Positions 23,336-31,176 are shown, counted from the first letter of the stretch. The stretch: 32,002 nt of DNA from Hyphomicrobiales bacterium (GCA_003140315.1 PLJS01000215.1:1-32002); one strand, 5' to 3'. Made by a program: numbers and translations. The notes: generated from the sequence alone by a model not told the origin.

Positions 23336-23485
23336 CTCAGCTCCCTTTGTTCTTCCGTGCGCGGCGCAACGAATAAGAATTTTCTGCGCTGCAGCAATCC
23401 GAAAGATATTCATTCCGTGGACATGCTGTTACGACGGCACCACATAGGCATAATCTTCCATTTGTGTAGACGCTGCTATTCGACA
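23336..23485. promoter_or_regulatory. Divergent sox promoter region
   Basis: The 150-bp gap between soxY (minus) and soxA (plus) is locally AT-richer than its neighbours (for example aataagaattttctg and aagatattcatt), as expected of a shared control region. A CATAAT hexamer at 23449-23454 could be a -10 for soxA, but its -35 is weak. A loose inverted similarity exists between GAATTTTC and GAAAGATATTC, too imperfect to call an operator. In Paracoccus the ArsR-type SoxR represses sox promoters; no soxR is visible in this window. Confidence 0.5.
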
Positions 23486-24343
23486 ATGCAACAAACCGCG
23501 ACGAAGACCGGGAGACGCAGGCACGTGGTCAGGACGATGGTTGCGGCGGCGCTCGCGTTGATCGCCTTTGCGTCGCTCGCGCGCGCACAGGATGCCGACA
23601 CCGAAAAGGCGATCGAGAAGTATCGCCAGATGCTGCGCCAGGACCCCTGGAGCAATCCGGGCCTGCTCGACGTCGACCGCGGCGAAACGCTGTGGACGAC
23701 GCCGCGCGGCCCGCAGAACGTCACACTCGAACAGTGCGACCTCGGCAAGGGGCCGGGCAAGGTCGACGGCGCGTTCGCCGAGCTGCCGCGCTATTTCGCG
23801 GATGCCGGCCGCGTCATGGACCTTGAGACGCGGCTGCTGTGGTGCATGGAGAAATTGCAGGGGTTCGATGCGGCGGAACTCACGAAGAAACCGCATCCCG
23901 CGGGCGGCCAGCCCGTGCGGGAGCTCGGCGCGATCGCAACCTATGTGGCGAACAAGTCGATGGGCCTGAAGTATGCGGCGAAGCTCACCGAACCGCACGA
24001 GCAGGACGCCGTCGCGCTCGGCGAGAACCTGTTCTACCGCCGCTCCGGGCCGTTCGATTTCGCCTGCGCGACCTGCCATTCGCAGTCCGGATTGCGCATC
24101 CGCCTGCAGGGCCTGCCGTTCCTCGCCGAGAAGAAGGCGGCCGCCAAGGTGATCGGCGAGTGGCCGGCCTATCGCGTCTCCACCACCAACGTGATGACGA
24201 TGCAGAACCGGCTCTATGACTGTTACTGGCAGATGCGCATGCCCGAACTGCAGCTCGGCTCCGACGTCAGCGTCGCGCTAATCGCGTTCCTCACCAAGCA
24301 GGCGGAGGGCGGCGAGATCGCGGCTCCCGGCCTGAAACGCTGA
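23486..24343 (+). CDS. soxA: SoxA, cytochrome c subunit of the SoxXA complex
   Basis: A periplasmic L-cysteine S-thiosulfotransferase subunit that, with SoxX, conjugates thiosulfate to SoxY. 285 aa from the ATG at 23486; an in-frame ATG at 23537 with AGG upstream is an alternative. The signal runs RRRHVVRT, a hydrophobic core, then SLARA. The active heme site is CATCH (Cys194, Cys197, His198). The axial ligand expected to carry a persulfide is Cys246 in RLYDCYWQMR. The N-terminal domain has two lone cysteines (QCDLG and LWCME) but no CxxCH, so this is the monoheme SoxA type rather than the diheme type. soxX follows after 11 nt. Confidence 0.95.
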   Translation: MQQTATKTGRRRHVVRTMVAAALALIAFASLARAQDADTEKAIEKYRQMLRQDPWSNPGLLDVDRGETLWTTPRGPQNVTLEQCDLGKGPGKVDGAFAELPRYFADAGRVMDLETRLLWCMEKLQGFDAAELTKKPHPAGGQPVRELGAIATYVANKSMGLKYAAKLTEPHEQDAVALGENLFYRRSGPFDFACATCHSQSGLRIRLQGLPFLAEKKAAAKVIGEWPAYRVSTTNVMTMQNRLYDCYWQMRMPELQLGSDVSVALIAFLTKQAEGGEIAAPGLKR

Positions 24344-24354
24344 GGGAAACCATC

Positions 24355-24966
24355 ATGCGTCTCACCATCATCGCCCTCGCCGTAACGCTCGCAACGCCCG
24401 CGCTGGCGCAGCAGCCGGTCGATGCCACCCGCGCCAACACGGCGATCCAGTCCGCCTTCCCGACCGCGCCGGCGGAATGGGCCTCGCGCCTCACGGGCGA
24501 TGAGACTATGCAGCAATGCTCGGCGGCGCGGAATAGTGCGGCCAAGGACATCGCGGCCGCGATCCAGAAGCGCGAGCAGGCGACCATTCTCTATCCGACC
24601 GACAATAATTTCATCGGCGACTGGAGGAGGGGCGAGGCGCTGGCGCAATCGGGCTATGGCTTGCGCTTCACCGACTATCCGCCGCGGCAGGTGAACGGTG
24701 GCAACTGCTATGCCTGCCATCAGCTCACCAAGGCCGAGGTGAGCTACGGCACGCTGGGACCGAGCCTCTCCGAATACGGCAAGCTGCGCGACTACAAGCC
24801 CGAGGCCGTGAAGGCCGCCTACGAGAAGATCTACGATTCGCACGCGGCGCTGCCATGCTCCACCATGCCGCGCTTCGGCGCGAACCAGGTCCTCACCATC
24901 GAACAGATCAAGGACGCGGTCGCTCTGCTGATGAGCCCGGACAGTCCTGTCAACACGGGCAAATAG
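24355..24966 (+). CDS. soxX: SoxX, cytochrome c subunit of the SoxXA complex
   Basis: A 203-aa periplasmic monoheme cytochrome c that receives electrons from SoxA. The signal peptide covers about 1-18 (MRLTIIALAVTLATPALA). The heme motif is CYACH (Cys118, Cys121, His122), inside NGGNCYACHQL. The probable axial Met lies in PCSTMPRFG. Residues 20-100 form an N-terminal extension containing QQCSAARN and FIGDWRRGEAL, making this the long SoxX form. The ATG has GGGAAA upstream and follows soxA by 11 nt; the next gene starts 9 nt after its stop. Confidence 0.95.
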   Translation: MRLTIIALAVTLATPALAQQPVDATRANTAIQSAFPTAPAEWASRLTGDETMQQCSAARNSAAKDIAAAIQKREQATILYPTDNNFIGDWRRGEALAQSGYGLRFTDYPPRQVNGGNCYACHQLTKAEVSYGTLGPSLSEYGKLRDYKPEAVKAAYEKIYDSHAALPCSTMPRFGANQVLTIEQIKDAVALLMSPDSPVNTGK

Positions 24967-24975
24967 GAGACCCGC

Positions 24976-25488
24976 ATGCCGACCACACGACGACGGATTT
25001 TGGGAGCGCTTGCGGCGTCCGGCGCGACGCTTGCAAGCACATCGCTCAACGCGGCTCCGGCGACGCTGAAGCTCGACGAGTTGAAGAAGGACACCGACGT
25101 CGCCTGCCTCTATCACTGCGACTTCGGCGATCCGCAGCGCTTCTCGGCGCTGCTGCAGAACATGAACAATCACTATTCGGCGTATGACTTCGACACGCTA
25201 AAGCTCAAGCTCGTGCTCGTCGCGCATTCGGCCGGCATCAAGTTCTTCCTGGAAGACCTCGCCGGCAGCCCCTGGGAGAAGGACACGATCGATCCCGACA
25301 TCTACAAGCGCTTCGTCGGCTTAACGAAATACGGCGTCGAGGCGTATCTGTGCCAGATCACCTACAAGCGGCTGAACGTCGACCCGGCCAAGACGCGCAA
25401 GGACGCGTTCCTGAAGTTCGTGCCGTCCGGCGTCGCGACGGTCGCGGAACTGCAGGGCAAAGGGTTTGCGTATCTGAAGGTGGGGTGA
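24976..25488 (+). CDS. Tat-exported DsrE-like protein
   Basis: A 170-aa protein resembling the DsrE/DsrF/TusD fold, whose members relay sulfur on a conserved cysteine. TTRRRILGALAASGATLAS (about 3-21) is a clear twin-arginine signal, so this copy works in the periplasm, unlike classical cytoplasmic DsrE. Fold-typical segments are LYHCDFGDPQRFSALLQNMNNH, KLVLVAHSAGIKFFLED and YGVEAYLCQITYKRLNV. The last holds Cys126 at the position of the active Cys in DsrE; Cys44 and Cys48 are extra. An AGGAGA ribosome site precedes the ATG 9 nt after soxX, so it is probably co-expressed with soxAX. A role in periplasmic sulfane transfer is plausible but inferred. Confidence 0.8.
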   Translation: MPTTRRRILGALAASGATLASTSLNAAPATLKLDELKKDTDVACLYHCDFGDPQRFSALLQNMNNHYSAYDFDTLKLKLVLVAHSAGIKFFLEDLAGSPWEKDTIDPDIYKRFVGLTKYGVEAYLCQITYKRLNVDPAKTRKDAFLKFVPSGVATVAELQGKGFAYLKVG

Positions 25489-25498
25489 CGCTCCTCCC

Positions 25499-25579
25499 CG
25501 TCATGCCCGGCCTTGTGCCGGGCATCCACGTCTTTCGTTCGGCAAGTCGTGGATGGCCGGGACAAGCCCGGCCATGACG
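25499..25579 (+). repeat. 81-bp palindromic intergenic repeat, copy 1
   Basis: Two hairpins (GCCCGGCCTTGTGCCGGGC and GGCCGGGACAAGCCCGGCC) are joined by CCACGTCTTTCGTTCGGCAA, all flanked by CGTCATG/CATGACG. This is a common dispersed element of Nitrobacteraceae-like genomes. An inverted copy with two mismatches is at 28795-28875. It lies between the convergent dsrE-like gene and soxW and could act as a two-way terminator. Confidence 0.85.
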
Positions 25580-25589
25580 AAGGCAACGT

Positions 25590-26151
25590 CTACCCCCGCG
25601 CCGCGCGCACGTAATCCCGAAAGCTCTTGGTCTCGTACGCCTTCTCGCGCACGAACCGAAAGAGCGCGAGGAAATCGTCGGGCAACAGATATCCCGGCGC
25701 GCGCGCGACTTCGCGGCTCTGCGGCGGCTTTGCGGCAAGCCCCGCGGCGGTTTCGGGGAAGAACTGGAAGGTCGGCGTGAAGCGGATGCCGTAGCGCGCC
25801 GCGAGCGCCTTCTCGGCTATGGTCGCTGCCGTCGAAATCCTTGACCTTCCGCGAGCCGATGATGTTGAGCTGCAGCACCTCGAAATTGGTCTTCACATAA
25901 TCCTCGATGTCGGGCCGCGCGAAATTGACCAGATGCGTCTCGCGGCAATAGGGACAACCTTTCAGCTCCCACATGACGGCGAAGCGCTTGCCCGACTTCG
26001 CGGCGCCGTCGAGGTCGTCGGCGAGTTCGAGAAAGCTGTCGAGGAACCAAGGCTGGCGGTAGAGGCCGTCGTCGGTGAGGACCGCGGCGGCGTGCGCGGG
26101 CGCGGCGACTGTCGCTGCGGCTCCGACCATCAGTTCGCGGCGGGTAAACAT
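25590..26151 (-). pseudogene. soxW: soxW, periplasmic thioredoxin, interrupted by a frameshift
   Basis: SoxW is a periplasmic thioredoxin linked to keeping the Sox carrier reduced. The Tat-type signal is FTRRELMVGAAATVAAPAHA (about 2-21). The redox motif GCPYCRETH holds Cys66 and Cys69. The frame is family-like to FDGSD (residue 110, base 25822), then turns to non-family sequence and runs into the neighbouring repeat. In the -1 frame the expected thioredoxin C-terminus resumes immediately: IAEKALAARYGIRFTPTFQF with its cis-Pro, then FLALFRFVREKAYETKSF, ending in TAG at 25590-25592. Removing one G at 25821-25822 restores a 187-aa protein. This could be a real inactivation or a sequencing error; the downstream frame is fully intact, suggesting a recent event or an error. 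Confidence 0.85.
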
Positions 26152-26213
26152 TGATTCTCCATAGCGCCAATCAGCGTCGCCACGCCAGCGCGCGATGCTT
26201 TATGCTGCCGCAT

Positions 26214-26921
26214 ATGTGGCTCTCCGCCCTCGCATGCCAATGGCGCGGCGCGCTGTGCGCCCTGCTGATCGCGTTCGCGACCCCGGCCGCGGCCGACGAC
26301 CTCGCCGACTTCAACGCGGCGGTCGAGGCGGCGATGAGCCATCATCGCGTCGCGCTCGGCTATCTGCGCACCGGCAATGTCGATCTCGCGACGGTCGAGC
26401 TCGAGTACTTTCGCGACGCGTGGCGCAAGGTCACGGCGCGCCCGCGCCCGGCGGCCTTTGACACCGCGCTCTATACGGAGACGATGCTCGACATCTCGAC
26501 GCGCGTGGTCACCATCACGCTCGTGCTCAACCTCGGCCGCCCCGACGTCGCAATCGAGTCCCTGAGCGCGATCCGCACGTCGCTTTCGCGGCTGCGCCGC
26601 GCGGCCGGCGTGACGGTGCTCGCCGACTGCGTGCTCGACGCCGACATCGCGATGGACGCCCTGTTTGCGCTCGACGGCCAAACCGATTGGGACAGCGTCA
26701 GCGCGGGCGCGGAATCCTATCGCGGCACGCTGCAACGCTGCGACGGCAACGCATCGCCGGACATCCGCAATCAGGCGGAATTCCGCCGCCTGATCGACGG
26801 CGCGCTCGCGAGCCTCGCGCAAATTCCCAAGGCGGCGGAGACCCACGACGGCGACCTGCTGCATCGCCTGCTCATCGAGCTGCGCGCGTTCGACAACCTG
26901 CTGGCGTTCCGTTACGGCTGA
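26214..26921 (+). CDS. Unknown secreted protein in the sox locus
   Basis: A 235-aa protein I do not recognise. From the ATG at 26214 (MWLSALACQWRG) it begins with a signal peptide ending near TPAAADD (about 28); ATG 26202 is an alternative start. The frame is open back to 26151 through a TTG, but that would overlap the soxW start. The mature part is predicted mainly helical, with heptad-like Leu/Ala patterns (AVEAAMSHHRVALGYLRTGN, AIESLSAIRTSLSRLRRAAG) resembling TPR-like helices, and has only two cysteines (Cys139, Cys176). It diverges from soxW and ends 3 nt before the soxS ATG, so it is probably co-translated with soxS, suggesting a Sox-related job. Confidence 0.75.
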   Translation: MWLSALACQWRGALCALLIAFATPAAADDLADFNAAVEAAMSHHRVALGYLRTGNVDLATVELEYFRDAWRKVTARPRPAAFDTALYTETMLDISTRVVTITLVLNLGRPDVAIESLSAIRTSLSRLRRAAGVTVLADCVLDADIAMDALFALDGQTDWDSVSAGAESYRGTLQRCDGNASPDIRNQAEFRRLIDGALASLAQIPKAAETHDGDLLHRLLIELRAFDNLLAFRYG

Positions 26922-26924
26922 GTC

Positions 26925-27332
26925 ATGTTCCGTATCGCGCTCGCCGTCCTCGCGGTCCTCACCACGCTTGCGCCCGCGCATGCCGCCGAGCTCGTGATGT
27001 TCACGCAGCGCGGCTGTGTGTGGTGCGAAAAGTTCGACTGCGAGATCGCGCCGCTTTATGAGAAGACCACGGAAGGCAAGCGCGCGCCGCTGCGCCGCGT
27101 CGACATCGCAAAGCCGCTGCCCTCGGACCTCGCCCTCATCCAGCGCGAGCGTTTCACGCCGGTGTTCGTGCTGATCGAGAACGGCCGCGAGTTCGGCCGC
27201 ATCCGCGGTTATCCAGGCGCCGCGTTCTTCTTCGGCCTGCTCGACAACATGATCGCGCAGCTCGATCGCGGCGAGAGCGTCGCGCCGGACCCGAACGCGG
27301 CGCCGCCCGCGGGCGCGACGCCTGCGAAGTGA
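26925..27332 (+). CDS. soxS: SoxS-like periplasmic thioredoxin-fold oxidoreductase
   Basis: A 135-aa protein with a signal peptide (about 1-20, ending APAHA) followed directly by a short thioredoxin-like domain. The active motif is CVWC (Cys31, Cys34) in FTQRGCVWCEKFD, with a third Cys39. TPVFVLIENGREFGRIRGYPG contains the conserved cis-Pro region and the final strand. SoxS in Paracoccus is a periplasmic thiol-disulfide oxidoreductase that reactivates SoxY. The Ala/Pro-rich tail (about 118-135) is probably disordered. It follows the unknown secreted gene by 3 nt. Confidence 0.82.
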   Translation: MFRIALAVLAVLTTLAPAHAAELVMFTQRGCVWCEKFDCEIAPLYEKTTEGKRAPLRRVDIAKPLPSDLALIQRERFTPVFVLIENGREFGRIRGYPGAAFFFGLLDNMIAQLDRGESVAPDPNAAPPAGATPAK

Positions 27333-27437
27333 TCCCGTTTTGTGAATGGCAATAACGCACGCAAGCCGTTGCGGGTGCGGTGCAGGCCGTTCCATCATGC
27401 GGTCAAGCGGCCCGCAGCCGGCCGCACGGAGGAACGC

Positions 27438-28787
27438 ATGTTTTCAGTCAAATCGTCCTATGTCGCGTTGATCGTCGCTGCCCTCGCATTCGCGCCGTTG
27501 CCGGCCGCCGCGCAGAAGGGCGAAAAGTGGATCACAAGCTGGATCGCGTCGGTCCAGGGCCCCTACCCGGTCGGCAATCCGTCAGCGCAGCCGGTGCTCA
27601 AATTCGCTTTTCCCACGCCGGAGGCCGGCGCGCGCGACCAGACGTTCCGCCTGATCCTGATGCCGGAGACCTGGGGCCGGCAGGCGCGCCTGCGGCTCTC
27701 CAATGCGTTCGGCACCAAGCCCGTGACGCTCGACAATGTGTATGCCGGCTTGCAGTTTGCGAGCGCGACGCTGGTTGCCGGCACCAATCGGCCGGTCACG
27801 TTCGGCGGCAAGTCGAGCGTCACGATCGCGCCGGGCCAGTCGGTGTGGAGCGATGCCGTCAACCTCGCCTTCGTGCACGATGCGAAATCGCTGATGGGCC
27901 GCAAGCTCGCGGTGAGCTTCCACGTCGAGGGCGAGAGCGGGCCGATGACATGGCACGCGAAGGCGCTGCAGACCTCGTATCTCAGCGCACCGGGCGCTGG
28001 CGCGAAGAGCAAGGCCGAGGACGAAGTCGCGTTCCCCTACTCGACCGCCTCCTGGTATTTCCTCGACGCGGTCGACATGATGGCGCCCGCGAATACGCGC
28101 GTCATCGTGGCGTTCGGCGACTCGATCACCGACGGCACCGCCTCGACGCTCAACGGCGACGACCGCTGGCCGAACGTGCTCTCGCGCCGCCTGCAGGCTG
28201 CCGGCCACCGCGCGGTGGTGCTCAATGGTGGGATCGGCGGCAACCAGATCACGGGCCCCGCCGAATACACGCCAGAGAAGCCGTTTGCGGGTGGCCCCTC
28301 GGCCGGCATGCGGCTGGAGCGCGACGTACTGACCCTGTCGGGCGTCACCGCCGTGATCTGGCTGGAAGGGATCAACGACTTCAGCCGCAACGGCACGGCT
28401 ACGGCGGAACAGGCGCAGGCGAGTATGAAGGAGATCGTCGGCCGCCTGCGCGCCAAGCTGCCGGAGATCAGGATCATTGCGGCGACCGTGACATCGGCGC
28501 TCAACAGCACCAACGCGGCGTCGGGCTCGCCCGAGCAGGACGCCAAGCGCAAGGCGCTGAACGAGTTCATCCGGACCTCCAAGCTGTTCGATGGCGTCGT
28601 CGACTTCGACAAGGTCGCGGGCGATTCCGGCACCGGAGAGATGCGTCCCGAATACGTGCCCGAAAGCACGACCGGCGGTCCAGGCGACAAACTGCACCCC
28701 AACCGCGCCGGCTATCTCGCCATGGGCAACGCGATCGACCTCGACGTGCTGATGGCGAAGGCGAAGCCCGCGCGGGCGACGCGGTAG
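27438..28787 (+). CDS. Secreted SGNH/GDSL-family hydrolase
   Basis: A 449-aa exported esterase-type enzyme. The ATG at 27438 has GGAGGA 5 nt upstream; an open extension to 27342 lacks coding character. The signal peptide covers about 1-25 (ending PAAAQ). The N-terminal half (about 30-215) is a beta-rich accessory domain seen in this subfamily. The SGNH domain starts at VIVAFGDSITDG with nucleophile Ser229. Block II is the Gly of GGIGGN and block III the Asn of LEGIND. The DKLHPNRAGY motif provides Asp417 and His420. Likely substrates are acylated sugars or other esters. It stands 105 bp after soxS and is followed by a palindromic repeat, so it is probably not functionally tied to sox. Confidence 0.9.
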   Translation: MFSVKSSYVALIVAALAFAPLPAAAQKGEKWITSWIASVQGPYPVGNPSAQPVLKFAFPTPEAGARDQTFRLILMPETWGRQARLRLSNAFGTKPVTLDNVYAGLQFASATLVAGTNRPVTFGGKSSVTIAPGQSVWSDAVNLAFVHDAKSLMGRKLAVSFHVEGESGPMTWHAKALQTSYLSAPGAGAKSKAEDEVAFPYSTASWYFLDAVDMMAPANTRVIVAFGDSITDGTASTLNGDDRWPNVLSRRLQAAGHRAVVLNGGIGGNQITGPAEYTPEKPFAGGPSAGMRLERDVLTLSGVTAVIWLEGINDFSRNGTATAEQAQASMKEIVGRLRAKLPEIRIIAATVTSALNSTNAASGSPEQDAKRKALNEFIRTSKLFDGVVDFDKVAGDSGTGEMRPEYVPESTTGGPGDKLHPNRAGYLAMGNAIDLDVLMAKAKPARATR

Positions 28788-28794
28788 CCGCATT

Positions 28795-28875
28795 CGTCAT
28801 GGCCGGGCTTGTCCCGGCCATCCACGACTTGCTGAACGAAAGACGTGCATGCCCGGCACAAGGCCGGGCATGACG
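28795..28875 (-). repeat. 81-bp palindromic intergenic repeat, copy 2 (inverted)
   Basis: The reverse complement of this stretch matches copy 1 (25499-25579) at 79 of 81 positions. It lies between the convergent SGNH hydrolase and recJ genes, where its hairpins could act as a terminator on both strands. Confidence 0.85.
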
Positions 28876-28881
28876 AAGAAT

Positions 28882-30684
28882 TCAGACCTTCGCCCCCGGC
28901 TCGGTCGTCGCAATATCCATCAGCCGGAGCTGCAGCCGCTCCTCGCCCTGCCAGCGATCGAGCGCGAGCGTACCCGCAGCGTGGACGTTGCGGCCGCGGC
29001 TTTCCAGCAAGGCCTTGCCGAGCGGCTTGCCGGCGGCGCGGAACGCGATGGCATTGATCGTCGTGCCGTCGCCCGAACGCAGCCGTGCGCGCACATGCGC
29101 CTGGCCGACTTCCTCGGCGTATGAAATCGTGTGCGACGGCAGCGCGAACACCGGCTCCGCATGGCCGGCGCCGAACGGGCCGGCGCGCGCAATGTCCGCG
29201 TGCAGCGCGACGTTCGCCCCCGCCGCGCTCAGCGCACCGTCGATCAATAGCGCATCCTCGCTGCGCGCGGCCTCCACGCTCGCGCTGAGCGTCTCCTCCA
29301 GATAGGCGCGGAACGGTGCGAGCTTGTCGGAGAGAAGCGTCACGCCCGCCGCCATCGCGTGGCCGCCGCCCTTGATGAGCAGCCCGGTCGCGACCGCGTG
29401 GCGCACCGCGGCGCCAAGATCGACGCCCGGAATGGAACGGCCGGAGCCGGTGCCGATGCCGCCCGGCTCCAGCGCTATGGCGAATGCGGGCCGGCCGTAG
29501 CGCTCCTTCAGCCGCGCCGCCACCAGCCCGACCACGCCCGGGTGCCAGCCGTGCCCGGCGGTGACCACGACCGCACCCTTCTCTTCCAGGCCGAGCGCCG
29601 CCGTGGCCTCGGCCTCGGCTTCGGCGACCGTCTGCTGCTCGATCACCTGGCGTTCGCGGTTGAGCCGGTCGAGTTCGGCCGCCGTCGCGGCAGCCTCGAT
29701 CGGATCGGCTTCGAGCAGGAGCCGCACGCCCAGGTCGGCGCGGCCGATGCGGCCGCCCGCATTGATGCGCGGGGCGAGCAAAAAGCCAAGATGCCAGCAT
29801 TCCGGTGGGCCGTTGAGGCGCGCGGCGTCCATCAGCGCGGTCAGGCCGACGTGATCGCGGGCGCGCATCGCGATCAGGCCCTTCGCGACGAAAGCGCGGT
29901 TGAGGCCTTTCAGCGGCACCACGTCGGCGACGGTGCCAAGCGCCACGAAGTCGAGGAAGTCGAGCAGGTCCGGCTCCGGCCGCAGCACGTGCCAGAAGCC
30001 GCGCCGGCGCAGCTCGCGATTGACGGCGACCACGGTAATAAAGACGAGGCCGACGGCCGCGAGGTAGCCGAGCCCGGAGAGGTCGTCGAGCCGGTTCGGA
30101 TTGACCACCGCAACCGCGGGCGGCAGCGTCTCGTCGGCCTGGTGGTGGTCGATGATCACGGTGTCGAGGCCGAGCTCGCGCGCGCGCGTGAGGGGCTCGA
30201 TGCTGGTCGTGCCGCAATCGACGGTCACCAGCAGCTTCGTGCCGCGCTCGGCGAGCCCACGGATCGCCTCGGTATTCGGCCCATAGCCCTCGAACAGGCG
30301 GTCCGGGATGTGGATCAGCGGGTCGCGGCCCGCGAGACGCAGAAACTTCGCCAACACCGCCGCTGAGGTCGCGCCGTCCACGTCATAGTCGCCGAAGATC
30401 GCGATCTGCTCGGCCCTCTCGACCGCGTCCGCGATGCGGCAAGCCGCAGCCGGCATGTCGGTCAGCACGTCCGGGTCCGGCATCAGGCGCTTGACCGTCG
30501 GGTCGAGGAACTCGGCGACATCGTCGACCGGGACATCGCGGCCGGCGAGCACCCGCGCCAGGAGCTCGGAGACGTTATGCCGCTGCGTCATCGAGAGGGC
30601 GCGCGCGGTGCCGCGCTCGTCGAGCCGGTCGCGCCAGGCGCGCCCGCACACCGACTTCTGCACCTCCAGGAAAAGCCTGCTCAT
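28882..30684 (-). CDS. recJ: RecJ, single-strand-specific 5'-3' exonuclease
   Basis: A 600-aa cytoplasmic DNA-repair nuclease of the DHH superfamily, acting in RecF-pathway recombination and mismatch repair. Motifs in order are IFGDYDVDGATSAA (about 96-109), VTVDCGT (153-159), IIDHHQADE (DHH at 179-181), then VVNPNRLDDLSGLGYLAAVG. The DHHA1 domain has GHGWHPGVVGLVA, GSGRSIPGVDL and KGGGHAMAAG, and a C-terminal OB-fold follows. Length is near the usual 570-610. The ATG at 30684 lies 18 nt after the stop of the small secreted gene, probably in an operon with glpX. Confidence 0.96.
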   Translation of the reverse strand: MSRLFLEVQKSVCGRAWRDRLDERGTARALSMTQRHNVSELLARVLAGRDVPVDDVAEFLDPTVKRLMPDPDVLTDMPAAACRIADAVERAEQIAIFGDYDVDGATSAAVLAKFLRLAGRDPLIHIPDRLFEGYGPNTEAIRGLAERGTKLLVTVDCGTTSIEPLTRARELGLDTVIIDHHQADETLPPAVAVVNPNRLDDLSGLGYLAAVGLVFITVVAVNRELRRRGFWHVLRPEPDLLDFLDFVALGTVADVVPLKGLNRAFVAKGLIAMRARDHVGLTALMDAARLNGPPECWHLGFLLAPRINAGGRIGRADLGVRLLLEADPIEAAATAAELDRLNRERQVIEQQTVAEAEAEATAALGLEEKGAVVVTAGHGWHPGVVGLVAARLKERYGRPAFAIALEPGGIGTGSGRSIPGVDLGAAVRHAVATGLLIKGGGHAMAAGVTLLSDKLAPFRAYLEETLSASVEAARSEDALLIDGALSAAGANVALHADIARAGPFGAGHAEPVFALPSHTISYAEEVGQAHVRARLRSGDGTTINAIAFRAAGKPLGKALLESRGRNVHAAGTLALDRWQGEERLQLRLMDIATTEPGAKV

Positions 30685-30702
30685 ACGGCCAATGTAGGGA
30701 CT

Positions 30703-31176
30703 TTAATCGGTCCCGCGAATGGCCGACGCCATCGGCTTCAAATCCATCAGCTTTTCGCATTCGCCGATCGCCGTGGCGTATTTCGGCCTGTCGAAATCCG
30801 CCTTGGGGTCTGCGACGTGCTTCTCAAGGATGTCGGCCAGCGCCTGGGCGGCGTCGGCGCAGATCCTGCGGATCGGCTGGGTCCAGTTGGCGCAGAACTT
30901 CAGCTCATCTTCGCGCGCGAGCGCGACCGGCTCTCCAATGATCGCGGCCGTCTTCTTGACCTCATCACGCAGGTAGTCGAACGGCCGGCTGTCGAGCCCC
31001 TTGCGGCGGTCGGAGGCTTCGTGCTCGACGCGGCGCAGCGCCGTCACCTGGCTGCCGATCGCCGACTGCGCGATGCTCTTGAAATTACCGCAGCTTGCGG
31101 CGTTCGCGTTTTGAATCATGAAAAGCCCGCAAGCAATTGCCGCAATGAGCGCTTTTGCCGATGCCGCTTGCATCAT
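30703..31176 (-). CDS. Small secreted protein of unknown function between glpX and recJ
   Basis: A 157-aa protein I cannot assign. Residues 1-26 form a signal peptide (MMQAASAKALIAAIACGLF, cleavage near NANA). The mature part is mostly helical with four cysteines (29, 95, 106, 140) that could form two disulfides, consistent with a periplasmic location. Several charged helices are visible (VTALRRVEHEASDRRKGLD, LAREDELKFC). It lies 34 nt after glpX and 18 nt before recJ on the same strand, so it is part of that transcription unit, though its periplasmic location suggests no direct role in repair. Confidence 0.75.
   Translation of the reverse strand: MMQAASAKALIAAIACGLFMIQNANAASCGNFKSIAQSAIGSQVTALRRVEHEASDRRKGLDSRPFDYLRDEVKKTAAIIGEPVALAREDELKFCANWTQPIRRICADAAQALADILEKHVADPKADFDRPKYATAIGECEKLMDLKPMASAIRGTD

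Noticed and set aside
23370-23420. A possible SoxR operator palindrome in the divergent sox promoter
   Set aside because: The best arms (GAATTTTC and GAAAGATATTC) need gaps to align. This is too weak to call a binding site without comparison to other sox promoters.
25501-25589. The C-terminal tail (GLVPAIHD region) of the uninterrupted soxW frame
   Set aside because: It is translation of the palindromic intergenic repeat after the frameshift, not a genuine protein end. The true stop in the thioredoxin frame is at 25590-25592.
26151-26213. A TTG start for the unknown secreted protein
   Set aside because: It would overlap the divergent soxW start and place extra residues before a good signal peptide beginning at the ATG at 26214 (or 26202).
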